Shown here: one piece after another, positions 7,401 through 14,365 of the stretch | How the letters are laid out: every line of letters starts with the position of its first letter | Numbering within the stretch: position 1 is the first letter of the stretch | From: UBA2991 sp965221735 | GTDB taxonomy: Bacteria > Chloroflexota > Dehalococcoidia > Tepidiformales > Tepidiformaceae | DNA: 64,000 bases | Assembly (NCBI GenBank): GCA_965221735.1 | Contig: OZ244910.1 | Coordinates: 2,666,001-2,730,000 of the forward strand | Direction of reading: 5' to 3' | Notes under the pieces: model-generated | Seen by the model: only the letters and a program-made list of their open reading frames with translations | Told to the model about the DNA's origin: nothing | Database searches by the model: none | Position numbers and translations under genes: made by a program

Positions 7401-9283
7401 CGCAGCGCGGCATCCAGTACAAATACTATTACAATCAACCCCGCAGAGGTGGTACGCAGGTGCAGCTCACGGCATATAGCCACGTGGACGTGGGCTCCGG
7501 CGGGTCGGCCGAGTTCACGCTGCCCACCAAGATCTACCGTAGCACTGAAAACATGGCCGGGCGCAACTACTGGGCGGAGGTCCAGGAGGACATTGCCTAT
7601 AGTGTCGGCGACGGCTCTTCGGCTGAGGTGGTGACTACCGTGTTCGACACGGCGCAAGCGGCGTGCTGGTACGGCCACTCGCACCATGCGGCGCGCCTGA
7701 TCACCGTCGATGGATCTCAGGTTTACTCACCCGCGGGCATGGGGATTACCGAGTGCCTGACGAGTGACGAGATTGACAACTGGGTCTACGGCAACGGCTC
7801 GACCAGTAACAGACCGACTGTCTGGACCAGCTGCAAGCCGGACTATGACGACCACCGCGAGCACCCGTACACCGATGGCAATGGCAATATCCACCACCAT
7901 CACAACCACGATCCGTACATCAAGCTGGGCGACGGTTCCTGCCCCGGCGGGCAGCCGCAGCTGGATGGCGGCGACTCGCAGGACGGGGAGCAGGACCAGC
8001 AGACGGACGACCAGTTCCCCGCACCGGGAGCGCTGGGCTTCTCGGACGTGACCGCCAGCAGCATGACGCTGTCCTGGTCCGAGCGCGAGGTCGACCACTA
8101 CCTGGTCTACTGGGCCGAGAACGTCGCGAACGCCGAGACGCAGTCCGCCCAGGTCGACGCGGGCACGCTCACGTACACGATCACCGGCCTCGAGGCCGAC
8201 ACGGAGTACGCGGTCATCGTCTACTCGCAGGACTACGACGAGGTGACCCCCACCGCCTACCAGCGCACCGCTGCCCAGGCCGCGCCGTCGTGCGACCCGA
8301 GCACGTCGAGCACCGCCATTGCGAAGGCGCGGGCGGCGTTCGAGTGGCACACCAGCTACGGCTCGGACGCGCCGCTCTTCTGGCGCATCCTCAACAGCCT
8401 GGATGCGGACAACCTGCCGGCCAAGCCGTCGGGGGTGACCACTGAGACGGTGTCCGCCGCCTACGTGCAAAGTTACAGCAGCGGCAAAGGCTGGAGCGGC
8501 TGGGAGCCGATTGTGGAAGCGCTCGAGGACTGCGAAGCCTCGACGACTCCTGGCACCACCGACACGACCGACCCAGTCGTGCCGCCACCGCCTGCCACGC
8601 CGGAGATCAGCGTCAGCGGAGGTGCCGGTATCACGGAGGGCGGCGTCGCGACGTTCACGATCAGCGCCAATCCCTCGCCCGCGGCCGATGTGGACGTCAC
8701 CGTGTCCGTCACGCAGTCGGGCGACTACGGCGTCACGGTCGGCCAGCAAACAGTCACGATCTCGACCAGCGGCAGCTACATCTTAACGGTCGCCACGTCG
8801 GACGACGCAATCGACGAGTCTGACGGCTCAGTGACGGTGACGGTGGACACGGGAACGGGATACACCGTTTCCAGCACGGCCGGCGCTGCAACCGTTGCGG
8901 TGTCGGACGACGATGATCCGCCGCCGCCGCCGAAGCCGGTGTACTCGACGCCGACGCTCTCAATCAGCGATGCGTCGGGGACCGAAGGCGACACGATCAC
9001 CTTCACCGTGACCCTGAGTCCGTCCAGCAGTCGCTACGTGTGGGTCAACTACTACGCGCGTCCGGCATACGGGACCGCGGTGTCGGCGACGTATGCAGAC
9101 TTCGAGATGGCGTACGGGATGCTCACCTTCAAGCCCGGCGAGACCGAGAAGACTATCACGGTGACATCGGTCGATGATGGTCAGTCGGAGGGCAATGAAA
9201 CGTTCGTCGTCAGCCTCTACTCGGAAGTTCAGGCAAAGGTCGCCGACAGAACGGGAATCGGCACCATCATCGACGACGACTGA
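4469..9283 (+). CDS. Secreted multi-domain Calx-beta surface protein
   Basis: The open frame of 1604 residues begins at a TTG. The likelier start is ATG 4362 if the C tract changes length. A signal sequence (hydrophobic core MLVVIVGMALMAV, then AEA-QS) is visible at residues 12-36. Domains in approximate order are: Calx-beta (45-155), an Ig-like beta domain with a YQW motif (165-250), Calx-beta (260-390), a non-repeated region beginning LKPSGVSAGDQFRLLF (392-600), further Calx-beta-like repeats, a His-rich loop (HHHHNH near 1145), fibronectin III (1184-1270), a Cys-bounded helical module (1274-1359), then two terminal Calx-beta repeats with DDDD-type Ca-binding ends. Family knowledge supports an extracellular, calcium-stabilised adhesive or structural protein. 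The helical module is shared with the giant protein at 14366-31165. Confidence 0.88.
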   Translation: MSAPRRRLTAVAAMLVVIVGMALMAVTPTERAEAQSVPNVWWNALAALGPEPSDLSQQLQLQVNQNLTAALTVSYTIGGTATPGVDYTIDAGSPDYAARTGTFTIPAGTARFTSVFFPVTILEDAVSDNGETIILAITDGADYNLGSGSTVTATIVENSGQAAFRIGGQPQVNGTLTGHRVCDDADGNGTLSYQWQRKDRPGRATFVPIGGATSQSYTLQQADAGYYLRLRVEYTDGKSVTTRVYTPIIGPIGPVVAKNTVGFSRDSYNVREGDPLRPTLTFSSPTAQEQTFEITFQTCDADLRKDIVVDFAEHSPFVRATDVSAAHSVTVPAGVTSHTFSLPVPLDGEIEGYETFVMGFGGMPRGITIGDQSDATNQGQYAVVQIADVNFVPENWPLKPSGVSAGDQFRLLFKTENERNAESGNIGDYDTFIRNRIGGASTGHADIRQYQDTFRVVGSTGTVDAAWHTATGIMVSGEPSHTPFSHPIYWMGGPKVADDYNDFWDGTWDANRQTGAHQRNALGVVTTSKRGPNTGTKSGTTHATAGAKATYHLGHGTHTRWGGNMANQNPINQGQIPVGNANVYLGLSGIFLPLDVSAANPLVTIETRRARVEEGTAITYTLRAIPAPSSPVIVNFKVSETTDGGLNFVNPLDHGPKTRTIPTSGVLEFTVRTENDELGEPDGGVTVSIGSGTGYRTLAASDTVMTVITSSDISLDISVGAALGDGSNGPAQTGANVDFTFSLPKALEGRELSGIRTQLAWGGDVLSPRSDQRPTTWDRYVLNPDWKPDGSARVNIYGAYVRPWLESSIMSGDRSFSLRVHVKNRAEAGGDVGNGWIAMRVAPDPDPDDKSNNYIAHPDAEWACMPVGGGTCPSAWPGVPTASIVPLDNGTVMSGNDARYRVTVNPAPGVGETRRVYLKTWEVFVKPTDPKVLIVGGVRIKADGSPFNAVEEAKLTGLVEIDAKGNPMDEDVVVEIQTQRGIQYKYYYNQPRRGGTQVQLTAYSHVDVGSGGSAEFTLPTKIYRSTENMAGRNYWAEVQEDIAYSVGDGSSAEVVTTVFDTAQAACWYGHSHHAARLITVDGSQVYSPAGMGITECLTSDEIDNWVYGNGSTSNRPTVWTSCKPDYDDHREHPYTDGNGNIHHHHNHDPYIKLGDGSCPGGQPQLDGGDSQDGEQDQQTDDQFPAPGALGFSDVTASSMTLSWSEREVDHYLVYWAENVANAETQSAQVDAGTLTYTITGLEADTEYAVIVYSQDYDEVTPTAYQRTAAQAAPSCDPSTSSTAIAKARAAFEWHTSYGSDAPLFWRILNSLDADNLPAKPSGVTTETVSAAYVQSYSSGKGWSGWEPIVEALEDCEASTTPGTTDTTDPVVPPPPATPEISVSGGAGITEGGVATFTISANPSPAADVDVTVSVTQSGDYGVTVGQQTVTISTSGSYILTVATSDDAIDESDGSVTVTVDTGTGYTVSSTAGAATVAVSDDDDPPPPPKPVYSTPTLSISDASGTEGDTITFTVTLSPSSSRYVWVNYYARPAYGTAVSATYADFEMAYGMLTFKPGETEKTITVTSVDDGQSEGNETFVVSLYSEVQAKVADRTGIGTIIDDD

Positions 9284-9386
9284 TCGAGCAGGTTGAGTGT
9301 CTCGCAGGCACGAAAGAGCCGGCCCCACATGGACTCGGGGGAGGTCGCCGCAAGCGCCGACAGAGGCTCGTGGGAGCCAGCTTGGC

Positions 9387-9819
9387 TCACTTGCGCAAAC
9401 ACGAAGCGACCGAGCTGCCCGGTTGGTGAGCTCGATCAGGGGCAAAACCTGCGATTGGCGGCGATGCGAGCTGTCTAACTCGACGACGCCGACCGCTGTG
9501 AGCTTGCCGGGTCCGGGCGGGTGCTGGCGCAACGAGCGGCTGCACGGCGAAGTCGCAGGCGTTGAGCGCGCCCGCGAAGGCTCCGAGCTTCGGCTCGCCC
9601 AGCTCCGGGGCCCAGCACCTCGCAGATGGAGACCCGCACGCGGTCGAGGCGCACCGGACCCTCGTCCTCGAGGTGCGAGAGCATGAAGGCGAGGGGCAGC
9701 CCCGGCGGAGCCTTCGGCTCCGGGGTCTCGGGCGCACCGTCCGCCCGTGGTGCCGCGGCGGCGGCCCCGCCGGGCAGGGCCGCCGCCGCGCGCTTCGTCA
9801 GTTCGAGTAGCTGTCTCAT
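9387..9819 (-). pseudogene. Frameshifted gene downstream of VirB2-like gene
   Basis: The ATG at 9819 has a good Shine-Dalgarno (AAGGAG) and starts MRQLLELTKRAAAALPGG. The coherent protein runs through LAFMLSHLEDEGPVRLDRV to ICEVLGP, then switches frame to ELGEPKLGAFAGALNACDFA before losing sense. It follows the VirB2-like gene by 21 bp, so it was probably part of the same transfer operon. No family is recognised. A single indel near 9610 and decay beyond about 9500 make it a pseudogene. Confidence 0.45.
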
Positions 9820-9840
9820 CGGGATGCGCTCCTTGTCGCG

Positions 9841-10167
9841 TCAGGGGGTGAAGAAGGGCAGGACGCCCGCGCGCAGCAGGGCGGCGACGCCCTTGGCGGA
9901 GAGGACGAGGGCGAGGCCGGCCACGGCGAGGAAGACGGCGCTGCGGGCGCGGCCGAGGCCGCGCTCCTCCGCGCCGTTGGCCATGAGCAGGAAGCCCGCC
10001 CAGACGAGGGAGAAGACGCACAGCCCCGAGGCGGCGTAGGCCATCGCCGTGAGCACCGCGTCGAAGGCGTCGAGCATGGCCTGCTCCTCCTCCGGGGCCG
10101 CGCCGGTGGTGACCAGCGCGACCCTGCAGAGAAGCAGGGCGGTTAGCGCCCGCCTCACCAGGCCCAC
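9841..10167 (-). CDS. VirB2/TrbC-like pilin-type membrane protein
   Basis: From GTG 10167 this 108-residue protein has an N-terminal hydrophobic segment (ALTALLLCRVALVTTGAAP), a short polar stretch, then two hydrophobic helices (FDAVLTAMAYAASGLCVFSL and the region around VFLAVAGLALVLSAKGVAAL). Size and two-helix layout fit TrbC/VirB2 type IV secretion pilins. The GTG overlaps the end of the preceding frame by 13 bp, as in transfer operons. Neighbours on both sides are frameshifted, so this is probably a relic of a conjugative element. The call rests on topology, not on diagnostic motifs. Confidence 0.45.
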   Translation of the reverse strand: MGLVRRALTALLLCRVALVTTGAAPEEEQAMLDAFDAVLTAMAYAASGLCVFSLVWAGFLLMANGAEERGLGRARSAVFLAVAGLALVLSAKGVAALLRAGVLPFFTP

Positions 10168-10521
10168 TCCCTGCCGAGCTTCCGGAACCACTCGCCCAAC
10201 TCGCTGGCGCCTGCCGGCACGGGCGCCACCGGGGTCGGCTCGGGTTCGGGCTCCGGCACCGCGAGCGCGCGGTAGGGGGCGTCCGCGCCGACACTCGACG
10301 CGAGCGACAGCGTTTCCTGCCGCGTGCGCGCGAGCGGCTCGCGGGCGACCACCTCGGGCCTCGACGCGCTCGTAGTGGACGACCGTGAAGACGACGTCCT
10401 GGCTGACGGTCGAGGCGGGGACATGGCAACTCGCCGTCACCGAGTGCTCCGTGAACGTCCCGTCCTCGAGGGGCACCGTGATCGTCTCCGTCACGCTGTC
10501 GAGGTCTACGACAAGGCTCAC
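10155..10521 (-). pseudogene. Frameshifted, 5'-truncated gene of a transfer-type cluster
   Basis: The protein reads from VDLDSVTETITVPLEDGTFT through DVVFTVVHYERVEA, then continues in another frame as EVVAREPLARTRQETLSL to a C-terminus GEWFRKLGREWAW. The indel lies near 10365. The 5' end runs into the Uma2 relic at 10500, so the start is missing. It directly overlaps the VirB2-like gene. No family is recognised. Confidence 0.45.
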
Positions 10522-10536
10522 ATGTGGCTTCTATGA
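10500..10536 (+). pseudogene. 37-bp relic of a Uma2 gene
   Basis: The sequence encodes VEVYDKAHMWLL then TGA. It corresponds to REVYDKAHMWL in the Uma2 paralogues at 33642 and 34574. Homology stops abruptly on both sides. Confidence 0.6.
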
Positions 10537-10833
10537 GGGACGGTCTTTCCGCAAGGCCGACGTGGCGGCATCTTCGGGTTGTCGCCCTCGTCCTGCTCCA
10601 AGCCGTTCCGCTCGTGATGTCCCGGTTAGCGGAGCCTGTGCCGAGCTTCTATCCGCACTCTCGATGGACCGCGCGTCGGGCCCGGTGCATGAAGGCACAT
10701 CCTGCTCCAGGGGGCGCTGCCAGCTGAGTCACGTCCTCGATGGGACAAGCCACATGTCCGCAGTCGCCCGGCGTTCGGCATCACGTGCGAGGCTTCGTTC
10801 TCGCCACTCGGCGCTTGAGCGAGTGGATTCCTG
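10537..10833. other. Stretch without a supportable gene
   Basis: Both strands contain only short overlapping frames with no family signature. One plus-strand frame has a short hydrophobic run (VVALVLLQAVPLVM) without a credible start or continuation. The stretch lies between the Uma2 relic and an IS110 tail, inside the decayed region. Confidence 0.5.
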
Positions 10834-10966
10834 CTACGCGGCCTCCTGAGCTGCGGCGTGGCGCAGCGGCTCGTAGATCTCGCCGCTCTTCCACAGCGCG
10901 AGCAGCAGCACCGATAGCCGGCGTGCGACAGCCACGACCGCGCGTTTCTTAGCGTGCGGACTCGGG
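10834..10966 (-). pseudogene. 3' end of an IS110-family transposase
   Basis: The last 40 or so codons read AKKRAVVAVARRLSVLLLAL followed by WKSGEIYEPLR and a stop. This is the characteristic C-terminus of IS110/IS1111-type transposases (DEDD recombinases). Homology ends at about 10966, where a duplicated piece of the first gene in the window begins. The rest of the transposase is absent. Confidence 0.7.
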
Positions 10967-10969
10967 CGG

Positions 10970-11127
10970 CGGGGACGGAGCGAGTTTGTCGCTCGCGACG
11001 ACGCATGAGTCGCAGGACGACCCCGGGCCGGCCCAGATCGTCTCCCTCTCCGGCTACCCGGACGCTCCGAGCTGGGCGCGCTCGGCACGGGAACCCCCGC
11101 CGAGATCGCCGCCGAAGCCGCGCTGCA
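10970..11127 (+). pseudogene. Duplicated fragment of the gene at 3-2720
   Basis: About 158 bp matches 1908-2066 of the first gene at roughly 90 percent or better by eye, covering the GASLSLATT to EIAAEAAL region. A 2-bp deletion near 11067 destroys the frame. The left edge joins the IS110 tail and the right edge stops just before the terminal repeat of the ISNCY-like element. Confidence 0.85.
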
Positions 11128-11764
11128 CTCATTGTCGACGTTCAGCGACTTTGTCCGCTTAACTGCTCAGCGAAAATGTCCTCTCGCGGTGGTCGCTGCT
11201 CGTAGATGATGCCGCACCGTGGCGGCGGGGTGGGCCGTCGGCGCGGATGTAGCGGCGGACGGTGTTGCCCAGCAGCCTCGCGATCGTCCGCATTGAGAGT
11301 CCCTGCAACTGCGCCTGTTGGATCGCCTTCCAGCGCGCCTGCTGGCGCGGGGTGGGCGGGCGCAGCGGCTTGACGGCGGCCTGTGGTGAGGCGCCGTTGG
11401 CGGCGGTCCCGTTCGCCGCAGCAGACGGCTCGGGCCCACCCGGCCGGCCGCCGCTGAAGCCGAGGTCCTGTGCGATGCGCTCCAGCGCCGGGTCGCGCGC
11501 CAGCTCGGAGCGGGGCTCGCGCAGCACCCCCGCGCGGGGCGGGGCGAGCCTGGAGGGGATGGTCTCCTCCTGGTGGCGCACCGCCAGTTCGCCGCCGGGG
11601 CGCTCCAGCACCTCGACGCGCGCCCCGGCGTAGCTGAGCCGCTCGGGCGAGGGCAGCAGCTGCAGCGTGCGCCAGCGGTGTAGCGATCGCTCAAGATCTC
11701 GACCAGGTGATCGGTCTAAAACCAGACCACCCGCAGGGCGTCCTGGTCTCTGCGAAGGGTACTC

Positions 11765-12010
11765 CTACGCACCACCTCCCGTCTGATCCACCTGTTCCTC
11801 GCTCGGCTGGTTCGCGTGCCCGGTCCGATACGAGGGGCCGCGCGTCGTGAGGATGTGGGCATGGTGCCCGAGGCGGTCGAGCAGCGCCGTGGTGAGCTTC
11901 TCGTCGCCGAAGACCTGGACCCATTCGCCGAAGGCAAGGTTGGTCGTGACCAGCGTCGAGCGGCGCTCGTAGCGCTCGGCGATGAGGTTGAAGAGCAGCT
12001 CCCCGCCGGC
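11765..12010 (-). pseudogene. istB: IstB ATPase, C-terminal fragment
   Basis: The sequence LLFNLIAERYERRSTLVTTN followed by LAFGEWVQVFGDEKLTTALL is the C-terminal part of the IS21 helper ATPase IstB. The Walker A region and everything N-terminal are deleted. At about 12005 the frame joins the middle of istA. Confidence 0.8.
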
Positions 12011-12881
12011 AGCGGGCGCAGCAGCCCCGCCTCCGCCAGGAAGCGCTCCCGCACCCGCTCGGGGGCGAGCCGGTCGACCTCGCGCTGCGCCTGCTCCGAG
12101 ACGTCGCGCAGCGAGTCCCCGCGGGGGATCGGCGTCAGCACCTGGAGCCGCACGCCTCGCCCTCGCGACTCCACGCCTCCCTTGTCGTGACCCTCGCCGG
12201 GGCGCGCGAAGCAGGGCTCGAAGCGGTAGTGGCTGGCCAGCGCCGAGAAGCGCTCGCTCAGCGCCCGCCTGGGGAACTGCACCCGCCGCACCGCTGGCTT
12301 GAGGTTGTCGTAGACGGCGCGCAAGGGCGCCCCGCCGAAGTGCGCGAAGGCCCGCACGTGTCCATCGAGGAAGGAGAGCTGGTCCTAGCGCTCGTAGAGC
12401 CGCACGAAGTCCCGCCCCGAGTACATCAGGCGCATCAGGAAGAGCCATGCCTTGCGCCGCTCGCCTGCGAGCTCGACGGTGACCTCGAAGAAATCGACCT
12501 GGGCCTCGTCGCCCGGGCGGTACACCAGCGGCACGTAGACCTCGGCGCGATCGCGGCGCCACTCACGGAGGTACCCGAAGATGAGCGTCAGCCCGACCTC
12601 GTAGCCCTCCTCACGCAGCGCCCGGTGCAGCCTCCGGCCGTGATGCGCTGCTTCGCCGTCGTCCGCTGCGACCACTCCTCGAGCAACTGCTCCAGCCGCG
12701 GCCGCACCTCCTCCAGCACCGGCCGTGAGCGCTTCCGCTTTCTCGCCTCCGGTACCGGCGTCTGGAGGTAGCGCCGAACCGTGTCGCGCGCGATCCCCAT
12801 CTCCCGCGCCGTCTGCCGCTCGCTCTTCCCCTCGACGAACACCTTGTGCCGTAGCGCGTACACATCCTGCACTCCGAGCAT
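12005..12881 (-). pseudogene. istA: IstA transposase, truncated with frameshift and stop
   Basis: The start ATG 12881 has GGAGG upstream and begins MLGVQDVYALRHKVFVEGKS with an HTH (ERQTAREMGIARDTVRRYL). A frameshift lies near 12645, a TAG interrupts the frame at 12385-12387 (YER-stop-DQLSFLDGH), and the C-terminus is lost at the deletion joining it to istB. Integrase-core motifs such as AQVDFFEV and AVYDNLK remain. The copy is inactive. Confidence 0.8.
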
Positions 12882-13751
12882 CTCCCTCCTCCCAACCTCG
12901 TGCGGCCCCCGCCGACACAAGGGTGGGACATGCCCTGGAGTGGTCGAGTTTTAGAGCGATCACTGGTCGGGTTTTAGAGCGATCGGAACAGCCGGTACTT
13001 CACGGTGTTGTCGCGCGCGACGGTGCGTACGTCCCTGAAGGCGAGGATGGCGCCGAGGTCGAGCGCGGGGTCGAGCGACCGCCAGGCCGGCTCGGGCTCG
13101 CGGGCGGCGACGGCGAAGCGGGCGTTGAAGCGCGGCAGGAAGCGTTCGAGCACGGCCTGCGCCCCGGCGATGGTGGTGGTGCCTGCGAGCCGCAGCTCGG
13201 TCACGAGGCGGTCCTGGAAGGTCCCGGCGACGCGCTCGACGCGCCCTTTGGCCTGCGGTGAGCGGGCGAAGATGAGGCGCACCCCCAGCTCCGCCATCGC
13301 CCGCGCGAACTGGGTGGCGCCCTGGCGTCCCTCGCGCTGCTGGGCGGGGGCCCGGAAGACGCCGTGCCGGTCGCTGTACAGGGCGAGCGGGATACCGCGC
13401 CGCCGGAAGACGCCCTCCATCAGCAGGAAGTAGCCGCGGGCGTCCTCGGCGGGGCGGAACAGCGCGTGCGCGACGCTCCCCGTGGCGTCGTCGACGGCGA
13501 GCAGGAGCGCGAAGCGCGGCGCGCGCTGCTCGAGCCAGGCGTGGTGGCTGCCGTCGACCATCTCCTCGGCGAGGACGCTGTTGAGCACATGGAGCCGGGC
13601 CTGTTCCTGCTGGTGCAATGCCACTTCCTTCATGGAAGGACAGATTCGCTGACCAGTTAGCCCCTGACAGAATCGCTGACCATCGACCAAACAGCGCCCG
13701 GAAAGTGATCCACATCGGGGCGTGTCCCAGCATCGGGAATAGGGCACTTTA

Positions 13752-14175
13752 GCCGCCGCACGCCCTGATCGCGTACGCGGCCGGTGATGAAGAACGACTT
13801 GCTGATGTTCGTCGAGAACCCCTCGACGAGCGTGCCGCCGACCATCGCGCCGAGCACCAGCCGCGAGTTGCGGTGGAACATGCGAACGCCGGGGATGTAG
13901 GCGGCCTCGTCGACCCAGTCCGGCGGCACCGCGATCGCGTCGTAGAAGTCTCGCACCGCCGGCGGCAGCTCGCGCAGGTCCGCGGGGCTCTGGGCGTCCA
14001 TCGCGAGCTGGAGGATCCGCCGGGACTCCTGCGGCTCGAGGTCCGCGAGCGCCTCGGTCAACTCGTCCGCCTCCGGATCGCCGATCGTCGTGTGCTCGAT
14101 GTAGCACGACGCGACATCGGGATCGACGGCGCGTGCCTTCTCGTAGCCCGGGAGGTAGTCGGACGGCACGTTCAT
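13752..14175 (-). pseudogene. MpaB-type (DUF2236) oxygenase, truncated
   Basis: From ATG 14175 about 140 residues read MNVPSDYLPGYEKARAVDPD through AVPPDWVDEAAYIPGVRMFH to FSTNISKSFFITGRVRDQG. This is the N-terminal third of the MpaB/rubber-oxygenase-like (DUF2236) family, in which a haem-binding domain follows. Homology ends near 13752 at the transposon boundary, so the catalytic part is lost. The frame continues without meaning to a stop near 13657. Confidence 0.65.
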
Positions 14176-14365
14176 GGTGCGGACACTACGCCTTCCACAA
14201 CGCCTATCACCGCACGGAAGGGCGCGCGACGGAGGCGCGCGGGATTCTTGGCGCTGGCGACCGGTGCCTCGCGTGACGGCTGTGAGCGTGGCCGCCTGCC
14301 GCACGACTGGCCGAACCCATCGCGCAGTCTCCTGCAACCGCCTCCGGTTACTCCCGTAGCGGCGC

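Larger units (their letters stand above)
11690..12977. mobile_element. Internally deleted IS21-like element
   Basis: The 1288-bp element is flanked by direct repeats AGCGATCG (11682-11689 and 12978-12985). The ends are imperfect inverted repeats sharing GACCAG, TGATCG, TCTAAAAC and GACCAC in the same order. The right end also carries two direct copies of a GTTTTAGAGCGATC motif, as IS21 ends often do. Because CGATCG is palindromic and also lies next to the inverted repeats, the exact border between target duplication and element end is uncertain by a few bases. A complete IS21 is about 2-2.5 kb, so roughly 1 kb is missing. Confidence 0.75.
11159..13633 (-). pseudogene. rve/DDE transposase split by IS21-like insertion
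   Basis: The two exon-like pieces are 12986-13633 (catalytic core: VDGSHHAWLE, YSDRHGVF and SPQAKGRVER supply the DDE residues) and 11159-11689 (RTLQLLPSPERLSYAGARVE, then an HTH-like tail GLSMRTIARLLGNTVRRY). Removing 1296 bp (the inserted element plus one target copy) restores one uninterrupted frame of 392 codons across the junction, reading NTVKYRLFRSLHRWRTLQ. The usual N-terminal HTH of this family appears to be missing, since the start ATG 13633 lies at the terminal repeat. Family assignment to ISNCY rather than IS481 is tentative. Confidence 0.75.
11132..13690. mobile_element. ISNCY/IS481-like element with a nested IS21-like insertion
   Basis: Imperfect inverted repeats of about 50 bp bound the element (11132-11181 and 13638-13690). 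Each contains two copies of a TCAGCGA-N2-4-TGTC motif separated by TAACTG. Inside, on the minus strand, is an rve-type transposase interrupted by an IS21-like element. Without the nested copy the element would be about 1.26 kb. I see no confident target duplication. The right boundary could extend to about 13750, where the truncated oxygenase gene begins. Confidence 0.7.

Noticed and set aside
8960..10429. 489-codon minus-strand frame downstream of the Calx-beta gene
   Set aside because: It runs through several unrelated pieces. Only the VirB2-like and flanking relic segments, in other frames, look like real protein.
12978..12985. Exact end of the IS21-like element
   Set aside because: AGCGATCG is both the direct repeat and part of a motif repeated inside the right end, so a firm base-level border was not claimed.
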